DNA of 64,000 bases from Nocardioides flavus (ex Wang et al. 2016) (GCF_014653115.1 NZ_BNAD01000005.1:62001-126000); one strand, 5' to 3'; counted from the stretch's first letter, positions 19,501 through 30,393 are shown. Numbers and translations are program-made. Notes: generated by a model from the letters alone, not told the origin.

Positions 19501-20363
19501 ACCTCGCCGGGAACGTGCAGACCGTCCGGCGGGTCCAGGTGAGCGCGATGCTCACCCCCGCCCCGGCCGACCCGAACGCCCTGCCGCTCGCCCAGGAGGA
19601 CCCCGACTCCGGGTCCCGCTTCACCGCCCTGCGCCAGTTCGCGCTCGAGGCGTGCACCTCCGACTGCGCCTCGGCGGATGCGACGTGGAGCCGGTTCTAC
19701 ACCTCGCCCGGCGATGCGTTCCCGTCCGTGCTCCCGCGGCCGGTGGCGCCCGACCTGACGATGCGCTCGTTCGACGTCCCGGACACCGAGGCGGCCGCCG
19801 TACGGCTCGTCGCCCTGGAGAACCAGTGCACCGGCCAGGCGCTCTACGCCGGCGAGCAGGACGCCGACCCGCTCAACGACACCGACTGCAAGACCGCCTC
19901 CGACCGCGGCACGATCGTCCACGCCGCCGAGCTGCAGGTGTTCGGGGAGGCCGCCGAGGCCCCGGTACAGCCCGGCGGCGCCACCCCGCCGTCCACCACT
20001 CCGTCCGCTCCCCCGTCTGCTCCCCCCGCGGAGCCCGGGGCGACGGACCCCGACGCGCGCGTGTCACCGACCGTGTCGCTGCGCGTGCGCCGCGCGGTCC
20101 AGACGCGCCGCAACGCCGCCCCCCGGCTGCTGGTCGAGGTGGACTCGGCGGGTGCGGCTACCGAGGCCGGCCGCCTGGTCGTCCTCGTGGACGGGCGGAG
20201 GTGGCGCACGACCACGACGAGCACGGGGAGGCGCTCGCTGCTGCTCACGAAGCGGCTCGCGCCCGGCCGCCACACCGTACGTGTGCGCTTCCGGCCTGAC
20301 GACACGACGACCCTCCGCCCGGCCCGCAGCAGGATGGTGAGGATCGTCGTGCGCAGGCGGTGA
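16548..20363 (+). CDS. Secreted M36 (fungalysin-type) zinc metalloprotease
   Basis: 1271 residues. A Sec signal peptide lies in residues 1-28 (TALAAALLLAIPTAALA, then ATPA). An FTP-type inhibitory propeptide region extends to about residue 270. The M36 catalytic domain has zinc ligands in HEYTH (about 636-640) and Glu664 in GESWSD. Its HNRMHDYSYYLGFTEDNYN segment is the fungalysin signature. A galactose-binding/discoidin-like segment (about 945-1140, IDGTEATNWGG) and a proline-rich linker precede a C-terminal basic Ig-like domain. It degrades extracellular protein. It sits unexpectedly between glgP and the glgE operon. The ATG is well placed before the signal peptide. Confidence 0.9.
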   Translation: MTHTRPAAGRTALAAALLLAIPTAALAATPATAETRTETAAPGPTPPDVRTLGDPVAGPADVDTRAAVAPSASQRAAVDALGPVTLRWNDLGSPASVLPADGSLGAAPGDPADGARAWLAEHAALFGLAPDEVAGLELVSSQELAGSDARAVLFRQRYGDLVPATGGMVTVGVADGRVAYASSSLTRADTAPPAPVLTPVQGWLKAAADVGRATDADVVEVVQRAAEAGDWTRLSVPGIAQEQQVRLRALAVDASTVRPVFEANVVDVAGGATLAHTVLVDAITGEVLVRRNQVDNLNDAQVFQGAITATGCGPRHAFELTDDLTRSINVAALALPADDVIFKLYGPGGELLLSQDLLTSPEVASYSAESIPAGTYAIEVCPFDTASVVLGQYALTVLASDQAAPSAETLQTNPRWRYFPANPMLDGPDETPANSVIGCWNLEEGCDLGFRNVAAHGPWDTVGGGTLPTSTTLGNNASTREAWASPLTPGGLFQAPVSPTREYTAEFTDAWNNDRCDPTGLVPGGNDIDASVGNLFVSHNRMHDYSYYLGFTEDNYNMQVENGGRGGVGGDPEIGNAQAGAITGGSPSYLGRDNANQITLQDGTPGITNQYLFQPIAGAFYAPCTDGGLDMGIVGHEYTHAISNRMVGGPDDGLTSEHGGAMGESWSDLVAGEYQFSHGYSNGGNVWAIGAYATGNLETAIRDYAIDDNPLNFSDYGFDSTGPEVHADGEIWNGTMWEVRQALVEAYDAQYPSTDEALQLRCAQATAQETPYPVEQCPGNRRWVQLMFDSFLLQQGATSMLDARDAMIAADQMRFGGENRDVLWAAFARRGMGGGASVTSADDDQPVPSFASPVADNAEITFDTGSPARIYVGDYEARVTPVADTLGDTDLGATATFAPGTYRMLAVSPDRGATRFTLTVDGTGARTVQVADDVNLAGAAAGATVIGATDGSRNAEHLIDGTEATNWGGVTEGNVDETNPSVAVDLAGNVQTVRRVQVSAMLTPAPADPNALPLAQEDPDSGSRFTALRQFALEACTSDCASADATWSRFYTSPGDAFPSVLPRPVAPDLTMRSFDVPDTEAAAVRLVALENQCTGQALYAGEQDADPLNDTDCKTASDRGTIVHAAELQVFGEAAEAPVQPGGATPPSTTPSAPPSAPPAEPGATDPDARVSPTVSLRVRRAVQTRRNAAPRLLVEVDSAGAATEAGRLVVLVDGRRWRTTTTSTGRRSLLLTKRLAPGRHTVRVRFRPDDTTTLRPARSRMVRIVVRRR

Positions 20364-20435
20364 GCCCCCTCCGCTGGGTGAGACCGGGCGGTCCCCGGCT
20401 TGCGCCCCGACCCCGACCTTCGCAAGTGTGGGGTC

Positions 20436-22415
20436 ATGGTTGGACGGATACCCGTGATGGATGTCTCTCCCGTGGTCGACCTGGGTCGCCAGTCGGCCAA
20501 GGCCACCGTCGGCGAGCCGATGCCGGTGCGCGCCTCGGTGTTCCGGGAGGGCCACGACCAGCTGGCCGCCGAGGTGGTGGCCACCGACCCGACTGGCCGC
20601 ACGCGTGACCCGGTCCGGATGCGTCCCGACGGGGACGCGCCCAACCGCTACGTCGCCCACGTCACCCCGGACGTGCCCGGCGAGTGGACCTTCGAGATCC
20701 ACTCCTGGTCCGACCCGGTCGCGACCTGGCAGCACGACGCCGGCATCAAGATCCCGGCCGGCGTCGACGTCGAGCTGATGTTCACCGAGGGGCGGCTGCT
20801 GCTCGAGCGCGTCGCGACGGGCACCGGCGCGGCCGCCCTCGACCCGTCCGCCGCCGCCCTCGTCAAGGGCGCCATCGCGGCGGCGAGCGACGAGACACGA
20901 CCGACCGGCGCGCGCCTCGCAGCCCTCCAGGACCCCGACCTCGGCGCGGTCCTGCTCGCGCACCCGCTGCGCGAGCTGCTCACGGTGACCGGCCCGTTCC
21001 GGTTCCGCGCCGACCGCACGCGCGCCCTCTTCGGCAGCTGGTACGAGTTCTTCCCGCGGTCCGAGGGCGCGACGCGCGACGAGAAGACCGGCAAGATCAC
21101 CAGCGGGACGTTCCGCACCGCGGCGAAGCGGCTCGACCGGGTCGCCGAGATGGGCTTCGACGTCCTCTACCTGCCGCCGATCCACCCGATCGGCGAGGTC
21201 AACCGCAAGGGCCCCAACAACACCCTCACCCCAGGCCCGGACGACACCGGCTCGCCGTGGGCCATCGGCAGCAAGGACGGCGGCCACGACGCCATCCACC
21301 CCGACCTCGGCACGTTCGAGGACTTCGACGCCTTCGTCGCGCGCGCCACCGAGCTCGGCATCGAGGTCGCGCTCGACCTGGCCCTGCAGGCGGCACCGGA
21401 CCACCCGTGGGTGACCACCCACCCGCAGTTCTTCACCACGCGCGCCGACGGCACGATCGCGTACGCGGAGAACCCGCCGAAGAAGTACCAGGACATCTAC
21501 CCGATGAACTTCGACAACGACCCCGCGGGCATCTGCCGCGAGGTCCTGCGGATCGTCAAGCTGTGGATGTCGCACGGCGTGCGGATCTTCCGCGTCGACA
21601 ACCCGCACACCAAGCCACTGGCCTTCTGGGAGTGGCTGCTCGCGGAGGTGCGGCGCACCGACCCCGACGTGATCTTCCTGTCCGAGGCGTTCACCAAGCC
21701 CGCGATGATGCACGGCCTCGGCGCCGTCGGCTACCACCAGAGCTACACCTACTTCACCTGGCGCACGGGCAAGCGCGAGATCGAGGACTACCTCCTCGAG
21801 GTGTCCAGCGAGTCCGACCACCTGATGCGCCCGAACTTCTTCGTCAACACCCCCGACATCCTCCACGCCTACCTGCAGTACGGCGGGCCGGCGGCGTTCA
21901 AGGTGCGCGCCGCGCTCGCGGCCACCGGGTCGCCGAGCTGGGGCGTGTACGCCGGCTACGAGCTGTTCGAGCACGTCGCGGTCAAGCCCGGCTCGGAGGA
22001 GTACCTCGACTCGGAGAAGTACCAGATCCGCATCCGCGACTGGGCCCGGCACGACGCGGAGGGCACCACGCTCGCCCCGTACCTCACCCGGCTCAACGAG
22101 ATCCGGCGGCAGCACCCGGCCCTGCAGCTGCTGCGCAACATCACCATCCACCACAGCGACGACGACCAGGTGCTGGTGTTCAGCAAGCGGCACGAGGACG
22201 ACGTCGTCATCAGCGTCATCAACCTCGACCCGCACGGCACGCGGGAGACGATGGTCCACCTCGACATGCCGGCGCTCGGCCTCGACTGGCACGACTCGTT
22301 CGTCGCCCACGACGAGATCACCGGCGCCGACTGGAGCTGGAGCGCCCACAACTACGTGCGCCTCGACCCCGGCTGGGAGCCCGCCCACGTCATCACCGTC
22401 AGGAGGACCCGTTGA
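20436..22415 (+). CDS. glgE: Maltosyltransferase GlgE (maltose-1-phosphate:alpha-1,4-glucan)
   Basis: 659 residues. The N-terminal [20 protein letters not shown] matches GlgE and fixes the ATG at 20436 (an in-frame TTG at 20400 lies farther out). The GH13 core carries the nucleophile Asp388 in [12 protein letters not shown] and Glu417 in FLSEAFTKP, close to the positions known in Streptomyces Glg[17 protein letters not shown] is also diagnostic. It transfers maltosyl units from maltose-1-phosphate onto glucan. It heads a four-gene coupled operon. The gap 20364-20435 may carry its promoter. Confidence 0.96.
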   Translation: MVGRIPVMDVSPVVDLGRQSAKATVGEPMPVRASVFREGHDQLAAEVVATDPTGRTRDPVRMRPDGDAPNRYVAHVTPDVPGEWTFEIHSWSDPVATWQHDAGIKIPAGVDVELMFTEGRLLLERVATGTGAAALDPSAAALVKGAIAAASDETRPTGARLAALQDPDLGAVLLAHPLRELLTVTGPFRFRADRTRALFGSWYEFFPRSEGATRDEKTGKITSGTFRTAAKRLDRVAEMGFDVLYLPPIHPIGEVNRKGPNNTLTPGPDDTGSPWAIGSKDGGHDAIHPDLGTFEDFDAFVARATELGIEVALDLALQAAPDHPWVTTHPQFFTTRADGTIAYAENPPKKYQDIYPMNFDNDPAGICREVLRIVKLWMSHGVRIFRVDNPHTKPLAFWEWLLAEVRRTDPDVIFLSEAFTKPAMMHGLGAVGYHQSYTYFTWRTGKREIEDYLLEVSSESDHLMRPNFFVNTPDILHAYLQYGGPAAFKVRAALAATGSPSWGVYAGYELFEHVAVKPGSEEYLDSEKYQIRIRDWARHDAEGTTLAPYLTRLNEIRRQHPALQLLRNITIHHSDDDQVLVFSKRHEDDVVISVINLDPHGTRETMVHLDMPALGLDWHDSFVAHDEITGADWSWSAHNYVRLDPGWEPAHVITVRRTR

Positions 22416-24193
22416 GCGACCACCACCCCACGTCAGCCGACATGCCGAGGGACGCGGGTGCGGCCACGGCGGTGCTCAACGCGGAGCCTGAGTGGTTCAA
22501 GACGGCGGTCTTCTACGAGGTGCTGGTGCGGTCGTTCCGCGACTCCAACGGCGACGGCACCGGCGACTTCCAGGGCCTGATCGAGAAGCTCGACTACCTC
22601 GAGTGGCTCGGGGTCGACTGCCTGTGGGTGCCGCCGTTCTTCACCTCGCCCCTGCGTGACGGCGGCTACGACGTCGCCGACTACAACAACATCCTCCCCG
22701 AGTGCGGCACGGTGGAGGACTTCCACGAGTTCATCGACGCCTGCCACCAGCGCGGCATCCGGGTCATCATCGACTTCGTCATGAACCACACGAGTGACGC
22801 CCACCCGTGGTTCCAGGCCAGCCGCAGCGACCCCGACGGCCCCTACGGCGACTTCTACGTCTGGTCCGACACCGACGAGCTCTACGAGGACGCGCGGGTG
22901 ATCTTCGTCGACACCGAGCCGTCGAACTGGACGTGGGACCCGGTCCGCCAACAGTACTTCTGGCACCGGTTCTTCCACCACCAGCCCGACCTCAACTTCG
23001 ACAACCCCAAGGTCCACGACGCGATGCTGGACGCGATGGCGTTCTGGCTCGACATGGGTCTCGACGGCTTCCGCCTCGACGCGGTGCCCTACCTCTACGA
23101 GCGTCCGGGCACCAACGGGGAGAACCTCCCCGAGACCCACGACTTCCTCAAGAAGTGCCGCCGGTTCGTCGACGAGCACTACCCCGGCCGGGTGCTGCTG
23201 TGCGAGGCCAACCAGTGGCCGGCCGACGTCGTGGAGTACTTCGGTCCCGAGCAGACCGAGGACGGCCGCTGGGTCGGCACCGAGTGCCACATGGCCTTCC
23301 ACTTCCCGGTGATGCCGCGCATCTTCATGGCGGTTCGCCGCGAGTCGCGCTTCCCGATCTCGGAGATCCTCGAGCAGACCCCCTCGATCCCCGAGGGCTG
23401 CCAGTGGGGCATCTTCCTGCGCAACCACGACGAGCTCACGCTCGAGATGGTCACCGACGAGGACCGCGACTACATGTGGTCGGAGTACGCCCACGACCCG
23501 CGGATGAAGGCCAACATCGGCATCCGCCGCCGCCTCGCGCCGCTGCTCGACAACGACGTCAACCGGATGGAGCTCTTCACCGCGCTCCTGCTGTCCCTGC
23601 CCGGCTCCCCGGTCCTCTACTACGGCGATGAGATCGGGATGGGCGACAACATCTGGCTCGGTGACCGCGACGGCGTGCGCACGCCGATGCAGTGGACGCC
23701 CGACCGCAACGCGGGCTTCTCCTCGGCCACGCCGGGCAAGCTCCACCTGCCCGCCATCCAGGACCCGGTCTACGGCTACCAGTCGGTCAACGTGGAGGCG
23801 CAGCTGGAGAACACCTCCTCGCTGCTGCACTGGACCCGACGCCTCGTGCACGCCCGGCGTCGCCACCCCGCCTTCGGCCTCGGCGACTTCGTCGACCTCG
23901 GTGGCTCGAACCCGAGCGTGCTGTCCTACATCCGCGAGCACTCCTCCGAGGAGGGCCGCGACGTGATCCTGTGCGTCAACAACCTGTCCCGGTTCCCGCA
24001 GCCGGTCGAGCTCGACCTGCGCCACTGGGAGGGCATGGTGCCGGTGGAGCTGCTCGGCGGGGTGCCGTTCCCGGCCATCGGCGAGCTGCCCTACCTGCTG
24101 ACGCTGGGCGGCTACGGCTTCCTGTGGCTGCGACTGACGGATCCGAACGCCACAGGGACCGGGATGGGGACGGGCATGGGGGTGGAGCAGTGA
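22412..24193 (+). CDS. treS: Trehalose synthase (maltose alpha-D-glucosyltransferase)
   Basis: 593 residues. GH13 enzyme interconverting trehalose and maltose. [20 protein letters not shown] is the TreS signature; catalytic residues are Asp223 ([10 protein letters not shown]), Glu265 (LLCEANQWP) and Asp340 (LRNHDELTL). The most convincing start is TTG at 22412: it overlaps the glgE stop as TTGA and is preceded by AGGAGG at 22401-22406 with 5-base spacing. The alternative ATG at 22442 lacks a good ribosome site. Maltose produced here goes to the next gene product, Mak. Confidence 0.95.
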   Translation: MSDHHPTSADMPRDAGAATAVLNAEPEWFKTAVFYEVLVRSFRDSNGDGTGDFQGLIEKLDYLEWLGVDCLWVPPFFTSPLRDGGYDVADYNNILPECGTVEDFHEFIDACHQRGIRVIIDFVMNHTSDAHPWFQASRSDPDGPYGDFYVWSDTDELYEDARVIFVDTEPSNWTWDPVRQQYFWHRFFHHQPDLNFDNPKVHDAMLDAMAFWLDMGLDGFRLDAVPYLYERPGTNGENLPETHDFLKKCRRFVDEHYPGRVLLCEANQWPADVVEYFGPEQTEDGRWVGTECHMAFHFPVMPRIFMAVRRESRFPISEILEQTPSIPEGCQWGIFLRNHDELTLEMVTDEDRDYMWSEYAHDPRMKANIGIRRRLAPLLDNDVNRMELFTALLLSLPGSPVLYYGDEIGMGDNIWLGDRDGVRTPMQWTPDRNAGFSSATPGKLHLPAIQDPVYGYQSVNVEAQLENTSSLLHWTRRLVHARRRHPAFGLGDFVDLGGSNPSVLSYIREHSSEEGRDVILCVNNLSRFPQPVELDLRHWEGMVPVELLGGVPFPAIGELPYLLTLGGYGFLWLRLTDPNATGTGMGTGMGVEQ

Positions 24194-25590
24194 ACGAGGA
24201 GCTCAGGAGCTGGATCGCGGAGGCCCGCTGGTTCGGCGGCAAGGGCCGTGACTGGGAACTGACGGCCGTACGTCGGGTGGGCGAGCTGCCCGGCGCACCG
24301 GAGGGCCTGCGCGTCTCGATCGAGCTGGCCGAGGTGACCTACGCCGGCGACGCGGGCGACACCGAGCTCTACCAGCTGCCGCTGGCCTGGTACGACCACC
24401 CGCAGGACCGGATCGGCCACGCGCTGGTCGGTGAGTGGCACGACGACGACTTCGGGCAGTCCTTCGTCTACGACGCGGTGCACGACCGCGAGTCGATGGC
24501 GCTGTGGCTGCAAGCGTTCGCCGCTCCCCCGACCAGCACCGCCCGCGGGCTGCTCGACTTCCACAGCCTCGCCGGGCACGAGCTCGACCTCGGGTCGCAC
24601 TCGACGCTGTTCTCCGGCGAGCAGTCGAACTCCTCGGTCGCCTTCGGCGAGGACGCGCTGATGAAGGTCTTCCGCAAGGTCACCCCCGGCGTCAACCCGG
24701 ACATCGCGATCCACCAGGTGCTGACCGAGGCGGGCTCGACGCACGTCGCCGCGCTCTACGGCTGGCTCGACCTGGTCGACGACGAGACCAACACGACCAT
24801 CCAGCTGGCGATGCTCCAGCAGTTCCTCCGCACCGCCAGCGACGGCTGGGACCTCGCCCTGGCCAGCGTGCGGAACCTGTTCGCCGAGGCCGACCTCCAC
24901 GCCGACGAGGTGGGCGGCGACTTCGCCGGCGAGGCCTCCCGGCTCGGTGTCGCGCTCGCCGAGGTGCACGCCGACCTCGCCGCCCACTTCCCGGTGGAGC
25001 AGCGCGACGCGGCCGTGGTCGACGACCTCGCCTCCGCGATGGAGGGCCGGCTGTCCGCCGCGATCGACATGGTGCCCGACCTGGCCGCGCACGGGGCCTC
25101 GCTCCGCGCGACGTACGACCGGCTGCGCGGGCTGGACCACATCGACGTGCAGCAGGTCCACGGCGACCTGCACCTCGGCCAGACGCTGCGCACCTCCAAG
25201 GGCTGGAAGATCGTCGACTTCGAGGGCGAGCCCGCCAAGCCCCTCGCCGAGCGACTGAAGCCGGACTCGGTGTGGCGCGACGTGGCCGGGATGATCCGGT
25301 CCTTCGACTACGCACCGCGCGTCGTCGCCCTGACCGGCGCCGGCGGCTTCGACGCCGACGCCGAGGCCGAGCAACGCTCCTACCGGGCCGGGGAGTGGTC
25401 GGCGCGCAACCGCACCGCCTTCCTCGACGCCTACACCACGCAGCGCGGGGAGGACCTGGGTCCGGCGGCCACCACGCTGCTCGACGCCTACCTCGCGGAC
25501 AAGGTCGTCTACGAGGCGGTCTACGAAGCACGCAACCGGCCGGGATGGCTCTCCATCCCGCTCGCAGCGTTGGGAGGGACGACCACATGA
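24190..25590 (+). CDS. mak: Maltokinase
   Basis: 466 residues, about the length of free-standing maltokinases (in some relatives it is fused to TreS). N-terminal [16 protein letters not shown] is the family signature. The kinase-like core shows VHGDLHLGQ with catalytic Asp326 and IVDFEGEP with Asp343, followed by [13 protein letters not shown]. It phosphorylates maltose with ATP to maltose-1-phosphate, the GlgE substrate. GTG at 24190 overlaps the treS stop as GTGA, which fixes the start. Confidence 0.95.
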   Translation: MNEELRSWIAEARWFGGKGRDWELTAVRRVGELPGAPEGLRVSIELAEVTYAGDAGDTELYQLPLAWYDHPQDRIGHALVGEWHDDDFGQSFVYDAVHDRESMALWLQAFAAPPTSTARGLLDFHSLAGHELDLGSHSTLFSGEQSNSSVAFGEDALMKVFRKVTPGVNPDIAIHQVLTEAGSTHVAALYGWLDLVDDETNTTIQLAMLQQFLRTASDGWDLALASVRNLFAEADLHADEVGGDFAGEASRLGVALAEVHADLAAHFPVEQRDAAVVDDLASAMEGRLSAAIDMVPDLAAHGASLRATYDRLRGLDHIDVQQVHGDLHLGQTLRTSKGWKIVDFEGEPAKPLAERLKPDSVWRDVAGMIRSFDYAPRVVALTGAGGFDADAEAEQRSYRAGEWSARNRTAFLDAYTTQRGEDLGPAATTLLDAYLADKVVYEAVYEARNRPGWLSIPLAALGGTTT

Positions 25591-27467
25591 CCGACACGAC
25601 ACACGCCCCCGGTGAGCTCGACCTGCACCTGATCAACGAGGGCCGCCACGAGGAGCTCTGGACGGTCCTCGGCGCCCAGGTCGGGGACGACGGCACGTCG
25701 TTCCGCGTCTGGGCGCCCAACGCGCTGGAGGTCCAGGTCGCCGGCGAGTGGGCGGGCTGGGACGGTGCCGCGCACCCGATGACCCGACTGGCGGACTCCG
25801 GCGTCTGGCACGTGCACGTCGAGGGAGTCGGCGTCGGCGACCAGTACAAGTACCGCCTGCGCGGCGCCGACGGCCAGTGGGGCGACCGGGCCGACCCGCT
25901 CGCCCAGTACGCCGAGAAGCCGCCGAGCTCGGCCTCCCGTGTCTGGCGCTCCGAGCACCAGTGGGGCGACGACGAGTGGCTCGAGGCCCGCAGCACCAGG
26001 CAGCCGGTCGACGAGGCGATGTCGATCTACGAGGTGCACCTCGCGTCGTGGCGCAAGCACTACTCCGGCGAGCTCTACACCTGGGACCAGATCGCCGACG
26101 CGCTGGTGCCGTACGTCTCCGACCTCGGCTTCACGCACGTCGAGCTGATGCCGGTCATGCAGCACCCGTTCGGCGGATCGTGGGGCTACCACGTGACGTC
26201 CTACTTCGCCCCGGACGCGCGCTTCGGCGACCCTGACGGGCTCAAGCGCCTCATCGACCGGCTGCACCAGGCCGGCGTCGGCGTGATCCTCGACTGGGTG
26301 CCGGGCCACTTCGCCACCGACGAGTGGGCGCTGGCCCGCTTCGACGGCACCCCGCTGTACGAGGACCCCAACCCGCAACGCGGCTGGCACAAGGAGTGGG
26401 GCTCCCACATCTTCAACTTCGGCCGCCACGAGGTGCGCAACTTCCTCTACGCCAACGCGATCTACTGGCTCGAGGAGTACCACGCCGACGGCCTGCGGGT
26501 GGACGGCGTGGCCTCCATGCTCTACCTCGACTACGCCCGCGAGCACGGCGAGTGGTCGCCCAACGTGCACGGCGGCCGGGAGAACCTCGAGGCGGTGCAG
26601 TTCCTCCAGGAGATGAACGCCACCGTCTACAAGCGGGTCCCCGGCATCGTCACCATCGCCGAGGAGTCGACCGCCTGGCCGGGCGTGACCGGTCCCACCA
26701 GCGACGGCGGCCTGGGCTTCGGCTTCAAGTGGAACATGGGGTGGATGCACGACTCGCTCAACTACGTCTCCAAGGACCCGCTCTACCGCAGCCACCACCA
26801 CGGGCAGATGACGTTCTCGCTGGTCTACGCCTACGCCGAGAACTACGTCCTCCCGATCAGCCACGACGAGGTCGTCCACGGCAAGGGCTCGCTGCTGCGC
26901 AAGATGCCGGGCGACCGCTGGCAGCAGCTGGCCAACCTGCGCGCCTACCTCGCCTACATGTGGGCGCACCCCGGCAAGCAGCTGCTGTTCATGGGCTGCG
27001 AGTTCGGCCAGGAGTCGGAGTGGGCGGAGAGCCGCGAGCTCGACTGGTGGCTCCTCGAGCACCCCGAGCACGCCGGTGTCCACGCGATGGTGCGCGACAT
27101 GAACGCCACCTACACCGCCACCGGTGCGCTCTGGGGACGCGACAACGACCCCGAGGGCTTCCAGTGGATCGACGCCAACGACGCGGGCCGCAACACCTTC
27201 GCGTTCGTCCGCCGCTCCCCCGGCCACCCCGATCTGGTCTGCGTGGCCAACTTCGCCGGCAACCCCCACGAGGGCTACCGCGTCGGGCTGCCGAGCGCCG
27301 GCACGTGGACGGAGGTCCTCAACACCGACGCGGAGGTCTACCACGGCTCCGGGGTGGGCAACCTCGGCTCGATCACCGCCGTCGAGGGCGAGCACCACGG
27401 CCACCCGGCGTACGCCGACATCGTGGTGCCGCCACTCGCGACGGTGTGGTTCCGCAAGGACGCGTGA
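25587..27467 (+). CDS. glgB: 1,4-alpha-glucan branching enzyme
   Basis: 626 residues, the short form lacking the extra N-terminal module found in many GlgB proteins. A CBM48 region starts [22 protein letters not shown]13 catalytic residues are Asp306 in [10 protein letters not shown], Glu359 in TIAEESTAW and Asp427 in SHDEVVHGK. It introduces alpha-1,6 branches into the glucan made by GlgE. ATG at 25587 overlaps the mak stop as ATGA. The gene ends one base from the stop of the convergent cupredoxin-like gene, so no terminator separates them. Confidence 0.96.
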   Translation: MTDTTHAPGELDLHLINEGRHEELWTVLGAQVGDDGTSFRVWAPNALEVQVAGEWAGWDGAAHPMTRLADSGVWHVHVEGVGVGDQYKYRLRGADGQWGDRADPLAQYAEKPPSSASRVWRSEHQWGDDEWLEARSTRQPVDEAMSIYEVHLASWRKHYSGELYTWDQIADALVPYVSDLGFTHVELMPVMQHPFGGSWGYHVTSYFAPDARFGDPDGLKRLIDRLHQAGVGVILDWVPGHFATDEWALARFDGTPLYEDPNPQRGWHKEWGSHIFNFGRHEVRNFLYANAIYWLEEYHADGLRVDGVASMLYLDYAREHGEWSPNVHGGRENLEAVQFLQEMNATVYKRVPGIVTIAEESTAWPGVTGPTSDGGLGFGFKWNMGWMHDSLNYVSKDPLYRSHHHGQMTFSLVYAYAENYVLPISHDEVVHGKGSLLRKMPGDRWQQLANLRAYLAYMWAHPGKQLLFMGCEFGQESEWAESRELDWWLLEHPEHAGVHAMVRDMNATYTATGALWGRDNDPEGFQWIDANDAGRNTFAFVRRSPGHPDLVCVANFAGNPHEGYRVGLPSAGTWTEVLNTDAEVYHGSGVGNLGSITAVEGEHHGHPAYADIVVPPLATVWFRKDA

Positions 27468-27468
27468 G

Positions 27469-28341
27469 TCAGGTCAGCCGGATGATCCTGATCATGCCCA
27501 TGAAGGCGTGCGGCATGCCCTTCATGTCCGGGTCGGGGAAGAAGCACATCACGGCGTAGTGCCCCGGCGGCAGGTCGTAGTCCACCGTCATGCTGTGACC
27601 GGGGCTGAGCGTGCCGGTCAGGAGCGTGGCCTCCAGGAACGGCGGAGGAGGTCCGCCCGGACCTGCCTGGAACGACTCGAGGACCTGGTCCGCGGTGGTC
27701 CCCTCCACGACCTGCTGCAGCTGCACGAAGTGGGGGACGCCGGCGCTGCGCCGGTTCTGGAAGCGGAAGCGACCCTCTGCCGGCAGTGTCGACGCGCCAC
27801 CCCACGCCAGCCCGCTCTTGGCGATGATGCTTCCGTCCACCCGCGGGGCCCTGGACCGCCGCGGGGGTCCGCTGACGCGGAACGCCCGTCCGACGGCGGC
27901 GCCGCGCTCCCCGATGGTGAACGGGTAGTAGGCGCCGGCCCGGGGGAAGACGATGGTCGCCTCACCGGGCGACGTCCCCCCGATGATGGTGGTGTTGGCG
28001 ATGGCGCGTCGTAGGGCCTTCACGTTGCACTTCTCGCCGCACTTGTTGACGTCCGCGACGAACCTGTCGGGACCGTAGCCCTCCTTGAACGTCACGAACT
28101 CGACGGTGGCGCGGCCCGTGACGGTGAGGTGGACGCGCCCGGCCCGGAGACCGTCCGTGCCCGTCACTCGGATGCCGCGCTTCGTGACCTTCGCGGTCAG
28201 GTGGGGGATCTCGGCCGACGCGCTGGCCGTGGCGGCGCCGGAGGCTCCGGCCGTGGTGGGAGCGAGGAGGGCGGGCGAGCTCGCCAGCGCGACGGCGCAC
28301 ACGGCCGCCACCACCCTGCGCATTCCTGGGGGCACGTGCAT
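27469..28341 (-). CDS. Secreted protein with two cupredoxin-like halves
   Basis: 290 residues with a Sec signal peptide (MRRVVAAVCAVALASSPALL, cleavage near AGASG). The rest appears to be two related beta-sandwich halves. Each contains a region ending in a YYPF/HYAV strand and a final strand, AFRVSG or AFMGMIRI. Only the second half keeps possible copper ligands: the His of VPHFVQL, Cys of YAVMCFFPDP, then MPHAFMGM. A Cys-Gly-Glu-Lys-Cys pair lies in the first half. A purine-rich GGAAGGGAAGG stretch precedes ATG 28341. It is divergent from the multicopper oxidase, suggesting a shared role in copper or redox chemistry outside the cell. The exact function is unknown. Confidence 0.65.
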   Translation of the reverse strand: MHVPPGMRRVVAAVCAVALASSPALLAPTTAGASGAATASASAEIPHLTAKVTKRGIRVTGTDGLRAGRVHLTVTGRATVEFVTFKEGYGPDRFVADVNKCGEKCNVKALRRAIANTTIIGGTSPGEATIVFPRAGAYYPFTIGERGAAVGRAFRVSGPPRRSRAPRVDGSIIAKSGLAWGGASTLPAEGRFRFQNRRSAGVPHFVQLQQVVEGTTADQVLESFQAGPGGPPPPFLEATLLTGTLSPGHSMTVDYDLPPGHYAVMCFFPDPDMKGMPHAFMGMIRIIRLT

Positions 28342-28512
28342 GAGGGGTTCCTTCCCTTCCGGAGGGTGCGGCGCCGCCCGTCGGCACCACCCTCCAGTAG
28401 GCGCACGGACCCGTCAGGTCGTCATCATCGATTCTCGTGACATGCCGTCGAGGTCCAGACCAGAGGGGTGGAGGGGGTGCCGGTCCTCCGGCACTGATGC
28501 ACACTCGGGACG

Positions 28513-30360
28513 ATGACGGGGATCCTGCGCGTCAGGCTCACGGCCTGGCTGATCGGCATCGTGACGTGCACGTGCGCGATCGTGGCACTCGTGGCCGGAC
28601 CGGGGCCCGAGGGAACCACTGCCTCGGCCGAGCCGGTCCGCACCGCCACGATCGTGATCGAGCAGGGTGGCACCCGCACCGGCTTCGCAACCCCTGAGGT
28701 GACCGTCGGCGGCGGAGGCACCGTGACGGTCGTCAACCTCGACTCCGTGGACCACACCGTCACGTCGGTCGCGCGGGACGCCGACGGAGCGGCGCTCTTC
28801 GACGTACGCGTCGCGGCCGGCACCTCCGCGACCGTCCCGGGGGTCGAGGCGCTCGCCGCGGGCGACTGGGCGTTCTACTGCAAGTTCCACCCCGGCATGC
28901 GCGGCACCATCACCGTCGAGGGGGTGGTCGGCGGGGTCGCGCCCGTGGAGACGCGCTTCGAGCAGCCGCTGGTCGTGCCCGCCACCCGACGCGGAGCCGA
29001 CATCCGGCTCGTCATGCGGCGCGCGAAGGTGCGCGCCCTCGCCGACGGCCCGCGCACCACGATGTGGACCTATGACGGCACCTACCCGGGCCCCACCATC
29101 AGGCGGCGCGGCGGTCGGGGCACCGAGGTGACGGTCGTCAACCGGCTGCCCCGCGGCGCAGGGGCGATGTCGACGCACCTGCACGGCGACCACCACGCCC
29201 CTGCCGACGACGGACAACCCACCACCCACCTCATCCGCCGCGGCGACGAGCGGACCTACCGCTACCCGCTGCTGGTCGACGGCCGGCCCGAGCCCGGTTC
29301 GTTCTTCTGGTACCACGACCACCGCATGGACCGCACGGCGCGCAACAACTGGCGCGGGCTGCAGGGGATGTTCATCGTCACCGACCCACCCACGCGCGGG
29401 CTCCGGCTCCCCACCGGCCGTCGCGACGTGCCGCTGATGGTGTCCGAGCGCTCCTTCACGCCGGGCAACCAGCTGACCGACCCTTTCGCCGACGGCCCCG
29501 ACATGACCGGCCACCACGGCGAGATGTCGTGGACCGGGGAGCACGCACCCCCCGACGACGCCACGGTGGGCGACACGGTGCTGGTCAACGGTCGTCACGC
29601 GCCCTACCTCGAGGTCTCCGCCACCCGTCACCGCCTGCGCCTGCTCAACTCGTCACCGTTCTCGAGCTACAACTTCACGCTGTCCGACGGGCGGCCGTTC
29701 CTGCAGATCGGCACCGGCAGCGGCCTCCTGCCTCGCGCCGTCGTACGGTCGAGCGTGCTGCTCGGCCCGTCGCAACGGGCCGACGTGGTCGTCGACTTCA
29801 GCGGCGCGAGCGGCCAGCGGCTCGTGCTCGCCTCCGTCCCGGCCGCACCCGGCACGACGGGCGACGACGCGCGAGAGACCGCGGTGATGGAGTTCCGGGT
29901 GGGCGCGCCGGCACCGGATGCCTCCCGGCTGCCGTCCAGGCTGCCGTCGCCGAGGCTGGTGGCACCGGTCCCCGCCCAGGTGTCGAGGACGTGGACCTTC
30001 GGGCTCGAGGAGACCGCACGCCACGGCAGCGCCTGGACGATCGACGGCCGCGCCTTCGACCCTCGCCGGGTCGACCACCGGGTCCGGCTCGGCACTGTCG
30101 AGCGGTGGCGACTGCGCAACGACAGCGAGGTCACGCACTACGTCCACATCCACGCCCAGCAGTGGCGCACGCTGCTGCGCGACGGCGAGCGGCCCCCGCC
30201 CTGGGAGCGCGGTCTGGAGGACACCTGGCGCCTGGAGCCCGGCGAGGAGGTCGAGGTGGCCGCCCGCTTCACCGACTACACGGGGCCGTTCATGATCCAC
30301 TGCCACATGCTCGACCACGAGGACCACGGGATGATGGCGCGTTTCGACGTCGTGCCCTGA
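28513..30360 (+). CDS. Multicopper oxidase with additional N-terminal cupredoxin domain
   Basis: 615 residues. An N-terminal hydrophobic segment (LTAWLIGIVTCTCAIVALVA) is a signal or anchor. Residues about 45-135 form a plastocyanin-like domain with a complete type-1 site: His in DSVDHTVTS, then Cys, His and Met in YCKFHPGM. The multicopper oxidase core follows with STHLHGDHH, FWYHDHRMD, HYVHIHAQQW and IHCHMLDHEDHGMM, supplying all type 1, 2 and 3 ligands. It likely oxidises Cu(I) or phenolic substrates outside the membrane. The 171-base divergent promoter region holds a 7-bp hairpin at 28477-28494. Confidence 0.88.
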   Translation: MTGILRVRLTAWLIGIVTCTCAIVALVAGPGPEGTTASAEPVRTATIVIEQGGTRTGFATPEVTVGGGGTVTVVNLDSVDHTVTSVARDADGAALFDVRVAAGTSATVPGVEALAAGDWAFYCKFHPGMRGTITVEGVVGGVAPVETRFEQPLVVPATRRGADIRLVMRRAKVRALADGPRTTMWTYDGTYPGPTIRRRGGRGTEVTVVNRLPRGAGAMSTHLHGDHHAPADDGQPTTHLIRRGDERTYRYPLLVDGRPEPGSFFWYHDHRMDRTARNNWRGLQGMFIVTDPPTRGLRLPTGRRDVPLMVSERSFTPGNQLTDPFADGPDMTGHHGEMSWTGEHAPPDDATVGDTVLVNGRHAPYLEVSATRHRLRLLNSSPFSSYNFTLSDGRPFLQIGTGSGLLPRAVVRSSVLLGPSQRADVVVDFSGASGQRLVLASVPAAPGTTGDDARETAVMEFRVGAPAPDASRLPSRLPSPRLVAPVPAQVSRTWTFGLEETARHGSAWTIDGRAFDPRRVDHRVRLGTVERWRLRNDSEVTHYVHIHAQQWRTLLRDGERPPPWERGLEDTWRLEPGEEVEVAARFTDYTGPFMIHCHMLDHEDHGMMARFDVVP

Positions 30361-30393
30361 CCGGCCCTTCCCGGCGCTGGCTAGGGTGGCCGG

